DNA of 64,000 nucleotides from NCBI RefSeq assembly GCF_044762655.1, contig NZ_JBIWER010000002.1:682001-746000 (forward strand), read 5' to 3'. This document shows, in pieces, positions 57,223 through 64,000 of this stretch. Source of the stretch: Psychrobacillus sp044762655. GTDB taxonomy: Bacteria > Bacillota > Bacilli > Bacillales_A > Planococcaceae. Under the pieces are notes generated by a model. It saw only the letters and a list, made by a program, of their open reading frames with translations. It had not been told where the DNA came from and did no database searches. Position 1 is the first letter of the stretch; every line of letters begins with the position of its first letter. A program made the position numbers and the translations under genes.

Positions 57223-57591
57223 ATGGGAGTACGGTTGATTCAAATTTCCGTTGTTTATTTTGCTATTGGGGTTACGTTAGGAATGTACATGTCTATGGCT
57301 CATGATTATGCATTAACAGGTGTTCATGTACACATTAATCTATTAGGTTGGGCATCATTTGCACTTGCTGGAATTGTCTATCATTTATTTCCTGCAATTT
57401 CGAAAAATATTTATGCAAAACTGCATTTTTGGAGTGCGAATATAGGTATTCCATTAATGATGATCGGACTAACTATTTTAATATTAGCAGCAGCCGAGCA
57501 AGTTACGATAATTATTGCGATAGGCGGAGTATTAGTAGTGTTTAGTGTGATCATGTTTGCTATTAATGTTTTACAAAATGTGAGAGCATAA
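57223..57591 (+). CDS. Heme-copper oxidase subunit I-like four-helix protein
   Basis: The 122-residue protein has four membrane helices, at about 5-25, 34-54, 68-88 and 93-114. The second begins 'GVHVHINLLGWASFALAGIV' and contains His residues in the HVHxNLLGW motif that ligates heme in cbb3/NorB-type oxidase subunit I and NnrS-like proteins. At one quarter of the length of a true subunit I it cannot be an oxidase; such short proteins in Bacillales are annotated as cytochrome-c oxidase-like. A heme-binding or heme-transfer role is conceivable but unproven. AAGGGAGA precedes the ATG and a terminator follows. Confidence 0.75.
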   Translation: MGVRLIQISVVYFAIGVTLGMYMSMAHDYALTGVHVHINLLGWASFALAGIVYHLFPAISKNIYAKLHFWSANIGIPLMMIGLTILILAAAEQVTIIIAIGGVLVVFSVIMFAINVLQNVRA

Positions 57592-57601
57592 TTGTTGCAT
57601 A

Positions 57602-57633
57602 TAAAGGCACTGATTTTATTAGTGCCTTTAAAA
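57602..57633 (+). terminator. Intrinsic terminator
   Basis: TAAAGGCACT (57602-57611) and AGTGCCTTTA (57621-57630) form a 10-bp stem; the following sequence is only weakly T-rich. Confidence 0.7.
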
Positions 57634-57794
57634 TACATATAGTATGGATACAACAAGTTAATGTATTAGAATAGGTTTATCGTTAACGATATACATCTTG
57701 AGACTTAGAGAACTTCCCATCTCTGGACCATAGGAAACGGTAATCATTTCTTTATAATGATATGTATAAGGTAAAAAAATGGGAGGCTACAGTA

Positions 57795-58598
57795 GTGAGT
57801 ATAAAAAAGATTGGCATTATCGCAATTATTGTAATAATTTTGGGAGCAGTTATAAACATAGGGATGAGTATTGCTGGTGGATTTATCAAAAATTCACAAA
57901 AAATTGAGTTAGTGGATGAAGAGTTCACCAGGATAAACATAACTGGAGATAATACTACTATTAAAGTTGTTCCAACAGCCAGTTCTCATGGGAAAGTTGA
58001 ATTTATAAGTAAAAAGAGCTCTGGTAGAAAACTAGAGGCTTATGTAAAAGGCGATACTTTATATGTAGAACTGAGAAAGAAGACACTCTTTAATGGGTTT
58101 AATATTGGAATCAATGCAACAGGTAACAAAATTATCTTATCTGTTCCAGATGAAAAATACGACGAGTTAAGAACAAAAACAGATAATGGTCAAATTATCG
58201 CAGAAGATCTTCAATTTAATAACGTTGATATTGAGTCAAATAATGGAAAAATTGTATTAGAAGATTTGGAAACTAAGAAGGTCAATGTAAAAACGGATAA
58301 TGGCAAAATTGATTTTCACAATGTAACTGGAGATATAGAAGCGAAATCGGATAATGGTCAAATTTCTATGGTAACGGATAACCTAGATCGAACCATCTCT
58401 TTAAAAACAGATAATGGACTTATTAATATTCGGACGACATCTGAACCAAAGGACGCAACAATTCAAGCGAATATAGACAATGGAAGAATTAATATTTTTG
58501 GTTCTGCTAATGAAGAGACCATCTTTGGAAATGGGAAGAATAAAATTAACTTAAAAACGGACAATGGAATAATTTCGATCAAAAAAGGGAATGAATAA
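57795..58598 (+). CDS. DUF4097 family beta-strand repeat protein
   Basis: The protein of about 267 residues has an N-terminal membrane anchor ('KKIGIIAIIVIILGAVINIG') and a regular beta-solenoid of about 18-residue repeats built on the motif [TS]DNGxI ('RTKTDNGQIIAEDLQF', 'SNNGKIVLEDLETKKVNVKT', 'DNGKIDFHNVTGDIEAKSDN'). This is the DUF4097/YvlB-like family, often linked to cell-envelope stress, function unproven. GTG 57795 is the start, with GGGAGG before it. It is monocistronic with a terminator. Confidence 0.85.
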   Translation: MSIKKIGIIAIIVIILGAVINIGMSIAGGFIKNSQKIELVDEEFTRINITGDNTTIKVVPTASSHGKVEFISKKSSGRKLEAYVKGDTLYVELRKKTLFNGFNIGINATGNKIILSVPDEKYDELRTKTDNGQIIAEDLQFNNVDIESNNGKIVLEDLETKKVNVKTDNGKIDFHNVTGDIEAKSDNGQISMVTDNLDRTISLKTDNGLINIRTTSEPKDATIQANIDNGRINIFGSANEETIFGNGKNKINLKTDNGIISIKKGNE

Positions 58599-58683
58599 AG
58601 AAATTTCAGCAAAATATTGACGAGTTCGTTAATCTTTGTTACATTGTTTCTTATATCATTTGTGAAGAGAAAATTCTAGTAAG

Positions 58684-58716
58684 AAAACCTCGTCCTTAAT
58701 GGGCGAGGTTTTTTTT
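58684..58716 (+). terminator. Intrinsic terminator
   Basis: AAAACCTCGTCC pairs with GGGCGAGGTTTT (ending 58712) with one G-T pair around TTAAT, followed by T residues. Confidence 0.9.
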
Positions 58717-58733
58717 GAGGAAGGAGCAGTCAT

Positions 58734-59543
58734 TTGTTAAAATATTTAATTGTAATTGTTGGCTCCTTTATAATTGCTTTTGCGTTTAATGCATTCTTAG
58801 TGCCTCATGAAATTTTAAGCAGTGGAATTAGTGGTATAGCTATTTTGTTGGGAATTATAACTCCTTTTGATACAGGTATACTTAACTTTGTCATGAATGT
58901 ACCTCTATTAATATTAGGATATTACAAGCTCGGTAAAGAAATTACACTTAATACGCTCGTATGTGTTTTATCGTTATCCATATTTCTCTATACTATTCCA
59001 GCAGAGGCTATTTCCAATAATACATTGCTCTCAGCCATATTTGGAGGAGCTATCGGTGGTCTAGGAATAGGTCTTATTATGAGATACTCTGGTACCTCTG
59101 GAGGGATGGATATAATAGCTATTATTATATCTCGTTCAAGTAATTTTAGTGTTGGATTGCTTCTAACAGGGATGAATAGTGTGATTGTGTTAATTTCAGG
59201 AGCCATTTTTAACTGGGAAATAGCACTATATACATTATTATCGATATATTTGACAGGTAAAGCGATTGATACTATTTATACCAATCATGAAAAACTAACG
59301 ATGCAAATAATTACGACTGCGGCTGAACCAATAAGACAGGAATTATTAGCAAGCATTTATCGTGGCGTGACAGTCACAGAAGGCTTTGGTGGCTACACAC
59401 TAGAAAAAAAGAACATTTTAATCATGGTCGTTACTCGTTACGAAATGATGCAAGTAAAACAGATTATTCACAAGCATGATGAAAAAGCTTTTATTAATAT
59501 TTTTGAAACAGTAGAAGTCGTTGGTCAATTCGCCAAAAATTAA
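58734..59543 (+). CDS. YitT family membrane protein
   Basis: A 269-residue protein with an N-terminal DUF161 part of about five membrane helices ('IIAFAFNAFLVPHEILSSGI', 'SGIAILLGI', 'LIMRYSGTSGGMDIIAIIIS') and a C-terminal soluble DUF2179 domain ('GVTVTEGFGGYTLEKKNILI' and 'VVTRYEMMQVKQIIHKHDE'). The function of YitT proteins is unsettled. The start is TTG after AAGGAGC. It precedes the ger operon but a gap of about 150 bp and a separate ribosome binding site suggest independent transcription. Confidence 0.9.
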   Translation: MLKYLIVIVGSFIIAFAFNAFLVPHEILSSGISGIAILLGIITPFDTGILNFVMNVPLLILGYYKLGKEITLNTLVCVLSLSIFLYTIPAEAISNNTLLSAIFGGAIGGLGIGLIMRYSGTSGGMDIIAIIISRSSNFSVGLLLTGMNSVIVLISGAIFNWEIALYTLLSIYLTGKAIDTIYTNHEKLTMQIITTAAEPIRQELLASIYRGVTVTEGFGGYTLEKKNILIMVVTRYEMMQVKQIIHKHDEKAFINIFETVEVVGQFAKN

Positions 59544-59691
59544 AAAGTAACTATTAATATCACAAAAGTCGATGTTCCTTTCACTAGGAGTATCGTCTTT
59601 TTTATTCGGGAGAAAAGGGATATTTTTGCATGTATTTGGACAAACTTCTTGGGTACTCAAAAAAATTATTACAAAAAAAAAGAGGGATACA

Positions 59692-61296
59692 ATGGGATTT
59701 TTTAGTGAGAAAAAAAATAACCAGTTAAAATCCACTACTCCTTCAACGAGTCAAACTAAGGAGTCCAATGAAAAACAAACATTAAAAACAAGCCTTCAGG
59801 ATAATATAAAAACCGTAAAGGATACGGTAGGTGAAAGTACTGATATTATAATTCGAGAGATTCGAATTGGTAAAGAAGGAGTCCTTAAAGCAGGACTAAT
59901 ATATACAGACGGTTTAAGCTATGCACCTAATATACACGACTTTATTTTGGAGTCGCTAATGCTAGATATTAAAGATACAGATTTAGAAAACAAGCTTATT
60001 CCTAATCCTAAACTTATTAACATGATAAAAGATTTTGCCATGACCGTAGGAGAAATAAAAGATGTTTCCAAGTTTGATGATTTGTTTCTTTCTCTTCTAT
60101 CTGGAGATGTAATTTTTTTGATCGATGGATATTCAGAAGGACTTACCATAGGTAATAAGCATTGGGCTGAACGTGGAGTTACAGAAAGTACGACCCAAAC
60201 AGTAATTAGAGGTCCAAGGGAAGCATTCTCAGAAAATGTACGAATTAATACCTCCTTGATACGAAGAAAAATTAAAGATCCTCAGCTTTGGTTAGAAAGC
60301 AAAATAATTGGAAAACGAACGAAAACGAATATTGCTGTAATGTACATTAAAGGCGTTGCAAATGAAAAAGTAGTAGAAGAAGTGCATTTGCGACTAAATC
60401 GAATAGACATTGACGGAATACTTGAAAGTGGAAATATTGAGGAATTGATTCAGGATGCACAAATGTCAACTTTTCCAACGGTATATAATTCGGAACGTCC
60501 TGATGTAGTAGCTTCAGCGATATTAGAAGGCAGAGTTGCTATTTTAATCGATGGTACACCGTTTGTATTAACCGTTCCTGCCTTATTTGTTGAATTCTTT
60601 CAATCATCAGAAGATTATTATCAACGTGCTGGTCTTACTAGCCTTGTTCGAATCCTTCGATTTATTTCATTTGGGATTTCTTTACTTGCTCCTGCTTTAT
60701 TTATAGCGGCTACTACTTTTCATCAAGAAATGATACCAACTTCACTTGTTATTAACCTGGCCGCTCAACGAGAGGGTGTACCATTCCCTGCATTTATCGA
60801 AGCGCTCATAATGGAAGTCACCTTTGAAATTTTGCGAGAAGCTGGTTTAAGAATGCCAAGAGCCATCGGTTCAGCTATGTCGATTGTAGGGGCATTTGTT
60901 ATTGGTACGGCAGCAGTGGAAGCAGGTATGATTTCAGCTGCGATGGTAATTGTTGTTTCCATAACAGCTATTGCTAGTTTTGTTTCACCTACTTATGACA
61001 TGGCGATGTCTGTCAGAATATTACGCTTTGTTTTTATGGGACTGGCTGCATCATTTGGTTTATTTGGAATTACAGTTGGTTTAATTGCATTAATTTTGCA
61101 TTTATGCAGTTTGCGTTCGTTTGGGATTCCATATATGTACCCACTAGCACCGTTTAATATATCCGATCAAAAAGATACACTTATTCGTTTACCAATATGG
61201 AAAATGTCTACTCGTCCTAATTTAATCAGTCAAGAGAATATAGATAGACAGCAAAATCCAACTTCTGCAAAGCCAGAGCCTGAAAAAGAACAATGA
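59692..61296 (+). CDS. Spore germinant receptor A subunit (GerA/GerKA family)
   Basis: The A subunit of a GerA-type receptor in the spore inner membrane. The 534-residue protein has a hydrophilic N-terminal domain of about 290 residues ('FLSLLSGDVIFLIDGYSEGL', 'RGPREAFSENVRINTSLIRR', 'TFPTVYNSERPDVVASAILE') followed by five membrane segments from about 320, with 'QREGVPFPAFIEALIMEVTF' and 'LREAGLRMPRAIGSAMSIVG'. ATG 59692 after GAGGG is the natural start; an in-frame ATG at 59572 is too far upstream. It opens a four-gene operon with C, D and B subunits. The nutrient germinant is unknown. Confidence 0.95.
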   Translation: MGFFSEKKNNQLKSTTPSTSQTKESNEKQTLKTSLQDNIKTVKDTVGESTDIIIREIRIGKEGVLKAGLIYTDGLSYAPNIHDFILESLMLDIKDTDLENKLIPNPKLINMIKDFAMTVGEIKDVSKFDDLFLSLLSGDVIFLIDGYSEGLTIGNKHWAERGVTESTTQTVIRGPREAFSENVRINTSLIRRKIKDPQLWLESKIIGKRTKTNIAVMYIKGVANEKVVEEVHLRLNRIDIDGILESGNIEELIQDAQMSTFPTVYNSERPDVVASAILEGRVAILIDGTPFVLTVPALFVEFFQSSEDYYQRAGLTSLVRILRFISFGISLLAPALFIAATTFHQEMIPTSLVINLAAQREGVPFPAFIEALIMEVTFEILREAGLRMPRAIGSAMSIVGAFVIGTAAVEAGMISAAMVIVVSITAIASFVSPTYDMAMSVRILRFVFMGLAASFGLFGITVGLIALILHLCSLRSFGIPYMYPLAPFNISDQKDTLIRLPIWKMSTRPNLISQENIDRQQNPTSAKPEPEKEQ

Positions 61297-61318
61297 AGGA
61301 TAGTAAGGGGGTTACTGA

Positions 61319-62506
61319 ATGAAGCGAGGCATCTTTATTTTACTAATTCTTTGCATATTTCTAACGGGTTGTTGGAATCGGAGGGAATTAAACGAGTTAG
61401 CCATAACACTGGCTATTGGTCTTGATAAATCAGATGACGAATACGTGGTTTCTGCTCAAGTCGTTGTACCCTCAGAAGTCTCCATGAAAGGTGGTAAAGG
61501 GGCGGCTCCAGTTTCTCTCATCCAAGGAAAAGGAGAAACAATGTATGAAGCCATTCGAAAAATGACAAAGAGCTCTCCTAGAAAAATATATCCAGGACAT
61601 CTCCGGATGCTTGTAATTAGTGAAGCATTAGCCAAAGAAGGAATTGGAGATGCCATGGATATAATATCTAGGGATTGGGAGTTTCGGTCGGATTTCTACG
61701 TTGCTATAACTAAAGACTCTACAGCGGAAGAAATTTTAAACGTTCTAACTCCGCTAGAAACGATACCAGCAAATAAAATGTTTAACACACTTAAAGTGTC
61801 AGAAGAAAACTGGGCAGCTACCGTAGGGGTTACATTGGATAAGCTAATTGTAGATCTACTAAGCAATGGAAAAGAAGCTGTGTTAACTGGAATTTTAGTG
61901 ACCGGAAAGAAGGAATTAGGATCAAGCATAGAGAATGTGGCGACAGTTACGCCAAGTGCTAAGATTAAGGTTGATGATTTAGCTGTGTTTAAAGGCGATA
62001 AACTAGTTGGTTGGTTAACTGAAGATGAAAGTAGAGGCTATAGTGGCATTACAAATCACGTAAAAAACACAGTAGGAACTATTTCTTGTCCTGATGGTGG
62101 AAGAGCTAGTTTAGATGTTCTAAGTTTCAAAACAAAAGTGAAAGGTAAAGTTAAAAGTGGAAGTCCGGAAGTGGATATCAAAACTCAGATAACGGCTAAT
62201 GTAGGTGAGATAGAATGTTCAATTGATATGAGTAAAGCTGAATCGATTAAAACTCTAGAAAAAATCTACGAAAAAGCAGTCGAGGATTCAATTAACCATT
62301 CTATTACCAGCGTACAAGAAAAGTATGAATCAGACATTTTTGGATTTGGTAATGCTATTCACCGATCAAATCCAAATGAATGGAAAACATTGAAAAATCA
62401 ATGGGATCAGCATTTTTCTGAAATGCCTGTGAATATTAAAGTCGACGTGAAAATTCTGAAAACCGGCACCGTAAACAATTCTGTATTAGAAAGTAGAAAG
62501 GACTAA
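61319..62506 (+). CDS. Spore germinant receptor C subunit, Ger(x)C lipoprotein
   Basis: The 395-residue protein has a lipoprotein signal peptide with lipobox LTGC (in ILCIFLTGCWNRRELNELAI) and the Ger(x)C domains: 'GLDKSDDEYVVSAQVVVPSE', 'KMTKSSPRKIYPGHLRMLVI', 'SRDWEFRSDFYVAITKDSTA' and the C-terminal 'VEDSINHSITSVQEKYESDI', which precedes 'DIFGFGNAIHRSNPNEWK'. It anchors by lipid to the spore inner membrane and completes the receptor. It follows the A gene by 22 bp and precedes the D gene by 6 bp. Confidence 0.95.
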   Translation: MKRGIFILLILCIFLTGCWNRRELNELAITLAIGLDKSDDEYVVSAQVVVPSEVSMKGGKGAAPVSLIQGKGETMYEAIRKMTKSSPRKIYPGHLRMLVISEALAKEGIGDAMDIISRDWEFRSDFYVAITKDSTAEEILNVLTPLETIPANKMFNTLKVSEENWAATVGVTLDKLIVDLLSNGKEAVLTGILVTGKKELGSSIENVATVTPSAKIKVDDLAVFKGDKLVGWLTEDESRGYSGITNHVKNTVGTISCPDGGRASLDVLSFKTKVKGKVKSGSPEVDIKTQITANVGEIECSIDMSKAESIKTLEKIYEKAVEDSINHSITSVQEKYESDIFGFGNAIHRSNPNEWKTLKNQWDQHFSEMPVNIKVDVKILKTGTVNNSVLESRKD

Positions 62507-62512
62507 CTGATA

Positions 62513-62737
62513 ATGTTGAAAAGCATGGGAATTCTTCTAGTTGCTGCAGTCATCGTATTTTTGGAAGTTCCATCTCTTTTGGAAAAAAAGTATAAAAAAG
62601 AGTTGTTTGTGTTTTCATTTCTTCTTGCTATAGGAGTAGGGCTAGGTGTTGCACATAGTTTTGGAAAATCTATACCGAATCCAGTTGATCTTCTAACTTT
62701 CATTTTTAAGCCAGTACATGATGCAATAACTCGATAG
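62513..62737 (+). CDS. Spore germinant receptor D-type small subunit
   Basis: A 74-residue protein with two membrane helices, at about 5-20 and 30-48 ('KSMGILLVAAVIVFLEVPSL' and 'KKELFVFSFLLAIGVGLGVA') and a short C-terminal 'NPVDLLTFIFKPVHDAI'. Position between C and B genes, size and topology match the D subunits (GerKD/GerUD-like) that modulate receptor activity. It lies 6 bp after the C gene. Sequence alone would not identify it; the context does. Confidence 0.8.
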   Translation: MLKSMGILLVAAVIVFLEVPSLLEKKYKKELFVFSFLLAIGVGLGVAHSFGKSIPNPVDLLTFIFKPVHDAITR

Positions 62738-62778
62738 GTGAATTGTATGAACGAAAAGTTAGGTGGAGATAATATAAT

Positions 62779-63894
62779 ATGATGCAAAACGTTAAAATAA
62801 ATTCGTACCAATTTCTAGTTTTAGTCATCTTTTTTACCGTTGGTACTAGCATCTTAATGGTACCATCAGCTTTAGCTAAAGTTGCGAAGCAAGATGCTTG
62901 GATTGCCGCTATACTAGGTACGGTGATTGGACTATTAGTTGTATGGCTATTCACGAAAATAGGTCTTTGGTTTCCTAATCTCACCTTTGTACAGATGAAT
63001 GAGACGCTTTTTGGAAAATGGATAGGTAAAGCCTTTTCACTCTTATTTTTATTCATGACTCTTTTATATAGTGCTATTCTTTTGTATTATTCTGGTTCAT
63101 TTCTTACCACACATGTGATGCCTAATACACCAATGGCAGCCACTAATATATTGATGGCGATTATATTGGTAATGGCAGTTCGCCTTGGACTAGAGACCAT
63201 AGCTCGTTCTGCAGAAATCTTAACCGGTGTTTTCTTCCTACTCTTTATTATTTTAGTCGTTTTTCTTGCACCACAGATCAAGTTTGAAAACATTGAACCT
63301 GTATTTGTAGCAGATATTAAAAGTATAGCTGAATCATCTTTAACTATCATGATTGTCTCTACAGTCAATGCTGTTAGTTTATTAATGATTTTCCCTGCCT
63401 CTATTAACCAACCGAAATCTGCTAAGAAGTCTTTTTTTATCGGAAATTTAATAGGAGGACTAATCATTATTATCATCACATTTTTGTGTATTTTCGTATT
63501 AGGAGCAGATTTGATTACAAGACAGGAGTATCCTACATATAGTCTGGCCAAAATGATAAACATTGGAAACTTTGTGAACCGAGTGGAGGCACTAATGGCT
63601 GCACTTTGGATTATTTGTCTCTATTATAAGATGGTTCTATATTTTTATGCATCAGTTTTAGGGCTAGCACAAATTTTAAACTTAAAAGATTATCGTCCTT
63701 TAACGTATCCGTTAGGGATGATTGTCATTGTTCTATCGCTCGTGGTTTTTCCAAATGTTATAGAGCAACATATTTTTGATGATACTATAAGTAAATACTT
63801 TTCTTTGATGATTGGACTTCTCTTACCTCTATTAATGGTTATCGTATATACTTTACGGAAAAAACAATTCAAAAAAGATTCTAATTCTTCATAA
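62779..63894 (+). CDS. Spore germinant receptor B subunit, permease-like (GerKB family)
   Basis: The B subunit is an APC-type membrane protein that binds the nutrient germinant. This 371-residue protein has about ten membrane helices; it starts 'VKINSYQFLVLVIFFTVGTS' and 'ILMVPSALAKVAKQDAWIAA', the usual GerB helix 1 region with its unwound GTS element, and later shows 'RVEALMAALWIICLYYKMVL'. AGGTGGAG precedes a double ATG. It is the last gene of the operon, order A-C-D-B, and a terminator-like hairpin follows. Specificity cannot be predicted. Confidence 0.94.
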   Translation: MMQNVKINSYQFLVLVIFFTVGTSILMVPSALAKVAKQDAWIAAILGTVIGLLVVWLFTKIGLWFPNLTFVQMNETLFGKWIGKAFSLLFLFMTLLYSAILLYYSGSFLTTHVMPNTPMAATNILMAIILVMAVRLGLETIARSAEILTGVFFLLFIILVVFLAPQIKFENIEPVFVADIKSIAESSLTIMIVSTVNAVSLLMIFPASINQPKSAKKSFFIGNLIGGLIIIIITFLCIFVLGADLITRQEYPTYSLAKMINIGNFVNRVEALMAALWIICLYYKMVLYFYASVLGLAQILNLKDYRPLTYPLGMIVIVLSLVVFPNVIEQHIFDDTISKYFSLMIGLLLPLLMVIVYTLRKKQFKKDSNSS

Positions 63895-63914
63895 CTTGAT
63901 ACTAATTGTTTAAA

Positions 63915-63951
63915 ATACCCTTCCCATTTTAATTATGGGAGGGTATATTTT
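63915..63951 (+). terminator. Terminator of the ger operon
   Basis: ATACCCTTCCCAT (63915-63927) pairs with ATGGGAGGGTAT (63935-63946) with one bulge, followed by ATTTTG. Confidence 0.75.
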
Positions 63952-64000
63952 GTGCTTATTTCAATATTTCAAGTTCGTCCATGCATAACCAAGTAATTGA

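Noticed and set aside
57411..57656. Minus-strand frame opposite the oxidase-like gene
   Set aside because: A shadow frame crossing the terminator, without a ribosome binding site.

Overview
The window looks like the chromosome of a low-GC, endospore-forming Gram-positive bacterium of the Bacillaceae/Planococcaceae (Psychrobacillus/Lysinibacillus-like; genus not provable from this sequence alone). The reasons are AT-rich DNA, strong AGGAGG-type ribosome binding sites, many TTG/GTG starts, a GerA-type spore germinant receptor operon, a Spo0M-like protein, a SigD-type promoter, SAM-I and T-box leaders, and Bacillaceae-type dispersed repeats. Most of it is ordinary core genome, with several regulatory leaders and one accessory segment of interest.

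Layout. 1-7.4 kb: MATE exporter, a stand-alone MurG, a GNAT acetyltransferase, a degenerate tRNA-like element, a triple-PAS/GGDEF protein and an OmpR-type two-component system. 7.6-11.8 kb: odhA-odhB of the TCA cycle. 11.8-13.3 kb: gene-poor DNA with dispersed repeats, a DUF4181 protein and a decayed gene. 13.3-19.2 kb: the divergent ku/ligD NHEJ pair and a MoxR ATPase/VWA pair. 19.3-28.5 kb: acetyltransferase, telA/xpaC pair, acylphosphatase, cold-shock protein with a structured leader, RsbR-like stressosome protein, a lipoprotein, a membrane-protein/HTH pair behind three phased palindromes, and an ABC-F ATPase.

28.54-35.76 kb is a candidate mobile segment bounded by nested direct repeats. 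Its edges carry remnants of an XRE regulator, a serine recombinase, a zinc-ribbon protein and a small membrane protein. Its core is a GntR/FCD regulator, an opine-dehydrogenase-family enzyme and a complete polar-amino-acid-type ABC importer (ATPase with a non-AUG start, binding lipoprotein, two permeases). I read it as an acquired module for uptake and oxidation, or synthesis and retrieval, of an opine-like N-carboxyalkyl amino acid. The substrate is unknown, and this is the best candidate for an undescribed system.

35.8-50 kb: msrA, an LCP protein, an AI-2E family transporter, a half-length Spo0M-like protein, a small lipoprotein, an ABC-F ATPase preceded by a 44-codon leader ORF and a terminator (a likely ribosome-dependent attenuator), a chemoreceptor with a SigD promoter, SAM-I riboswitch-controlled metA, NUDIX, a transposase remnant, an SLH surface protein, DinB-like and GrpB proteins. 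50.0-50.35 kb: a type I toxin-antitoxin locus with a 31-residue holin-like toxin and a convergent antisense RNA that has its own strong promoter. 50.45-55.35 kb: a T-box-controlled trpDCFBA operon that lacks trpE. 55.4-64 kb: GNAT, small and TPR proteins, a heme-copper-oxidase-subunit-I-like protein, a DUF4097 protein, YitT, and a gerA-gerC-gerD-gerB type receptor operon.

No rRNA, CRISPR array, intact tRNA or complete insertion sequence was seen.
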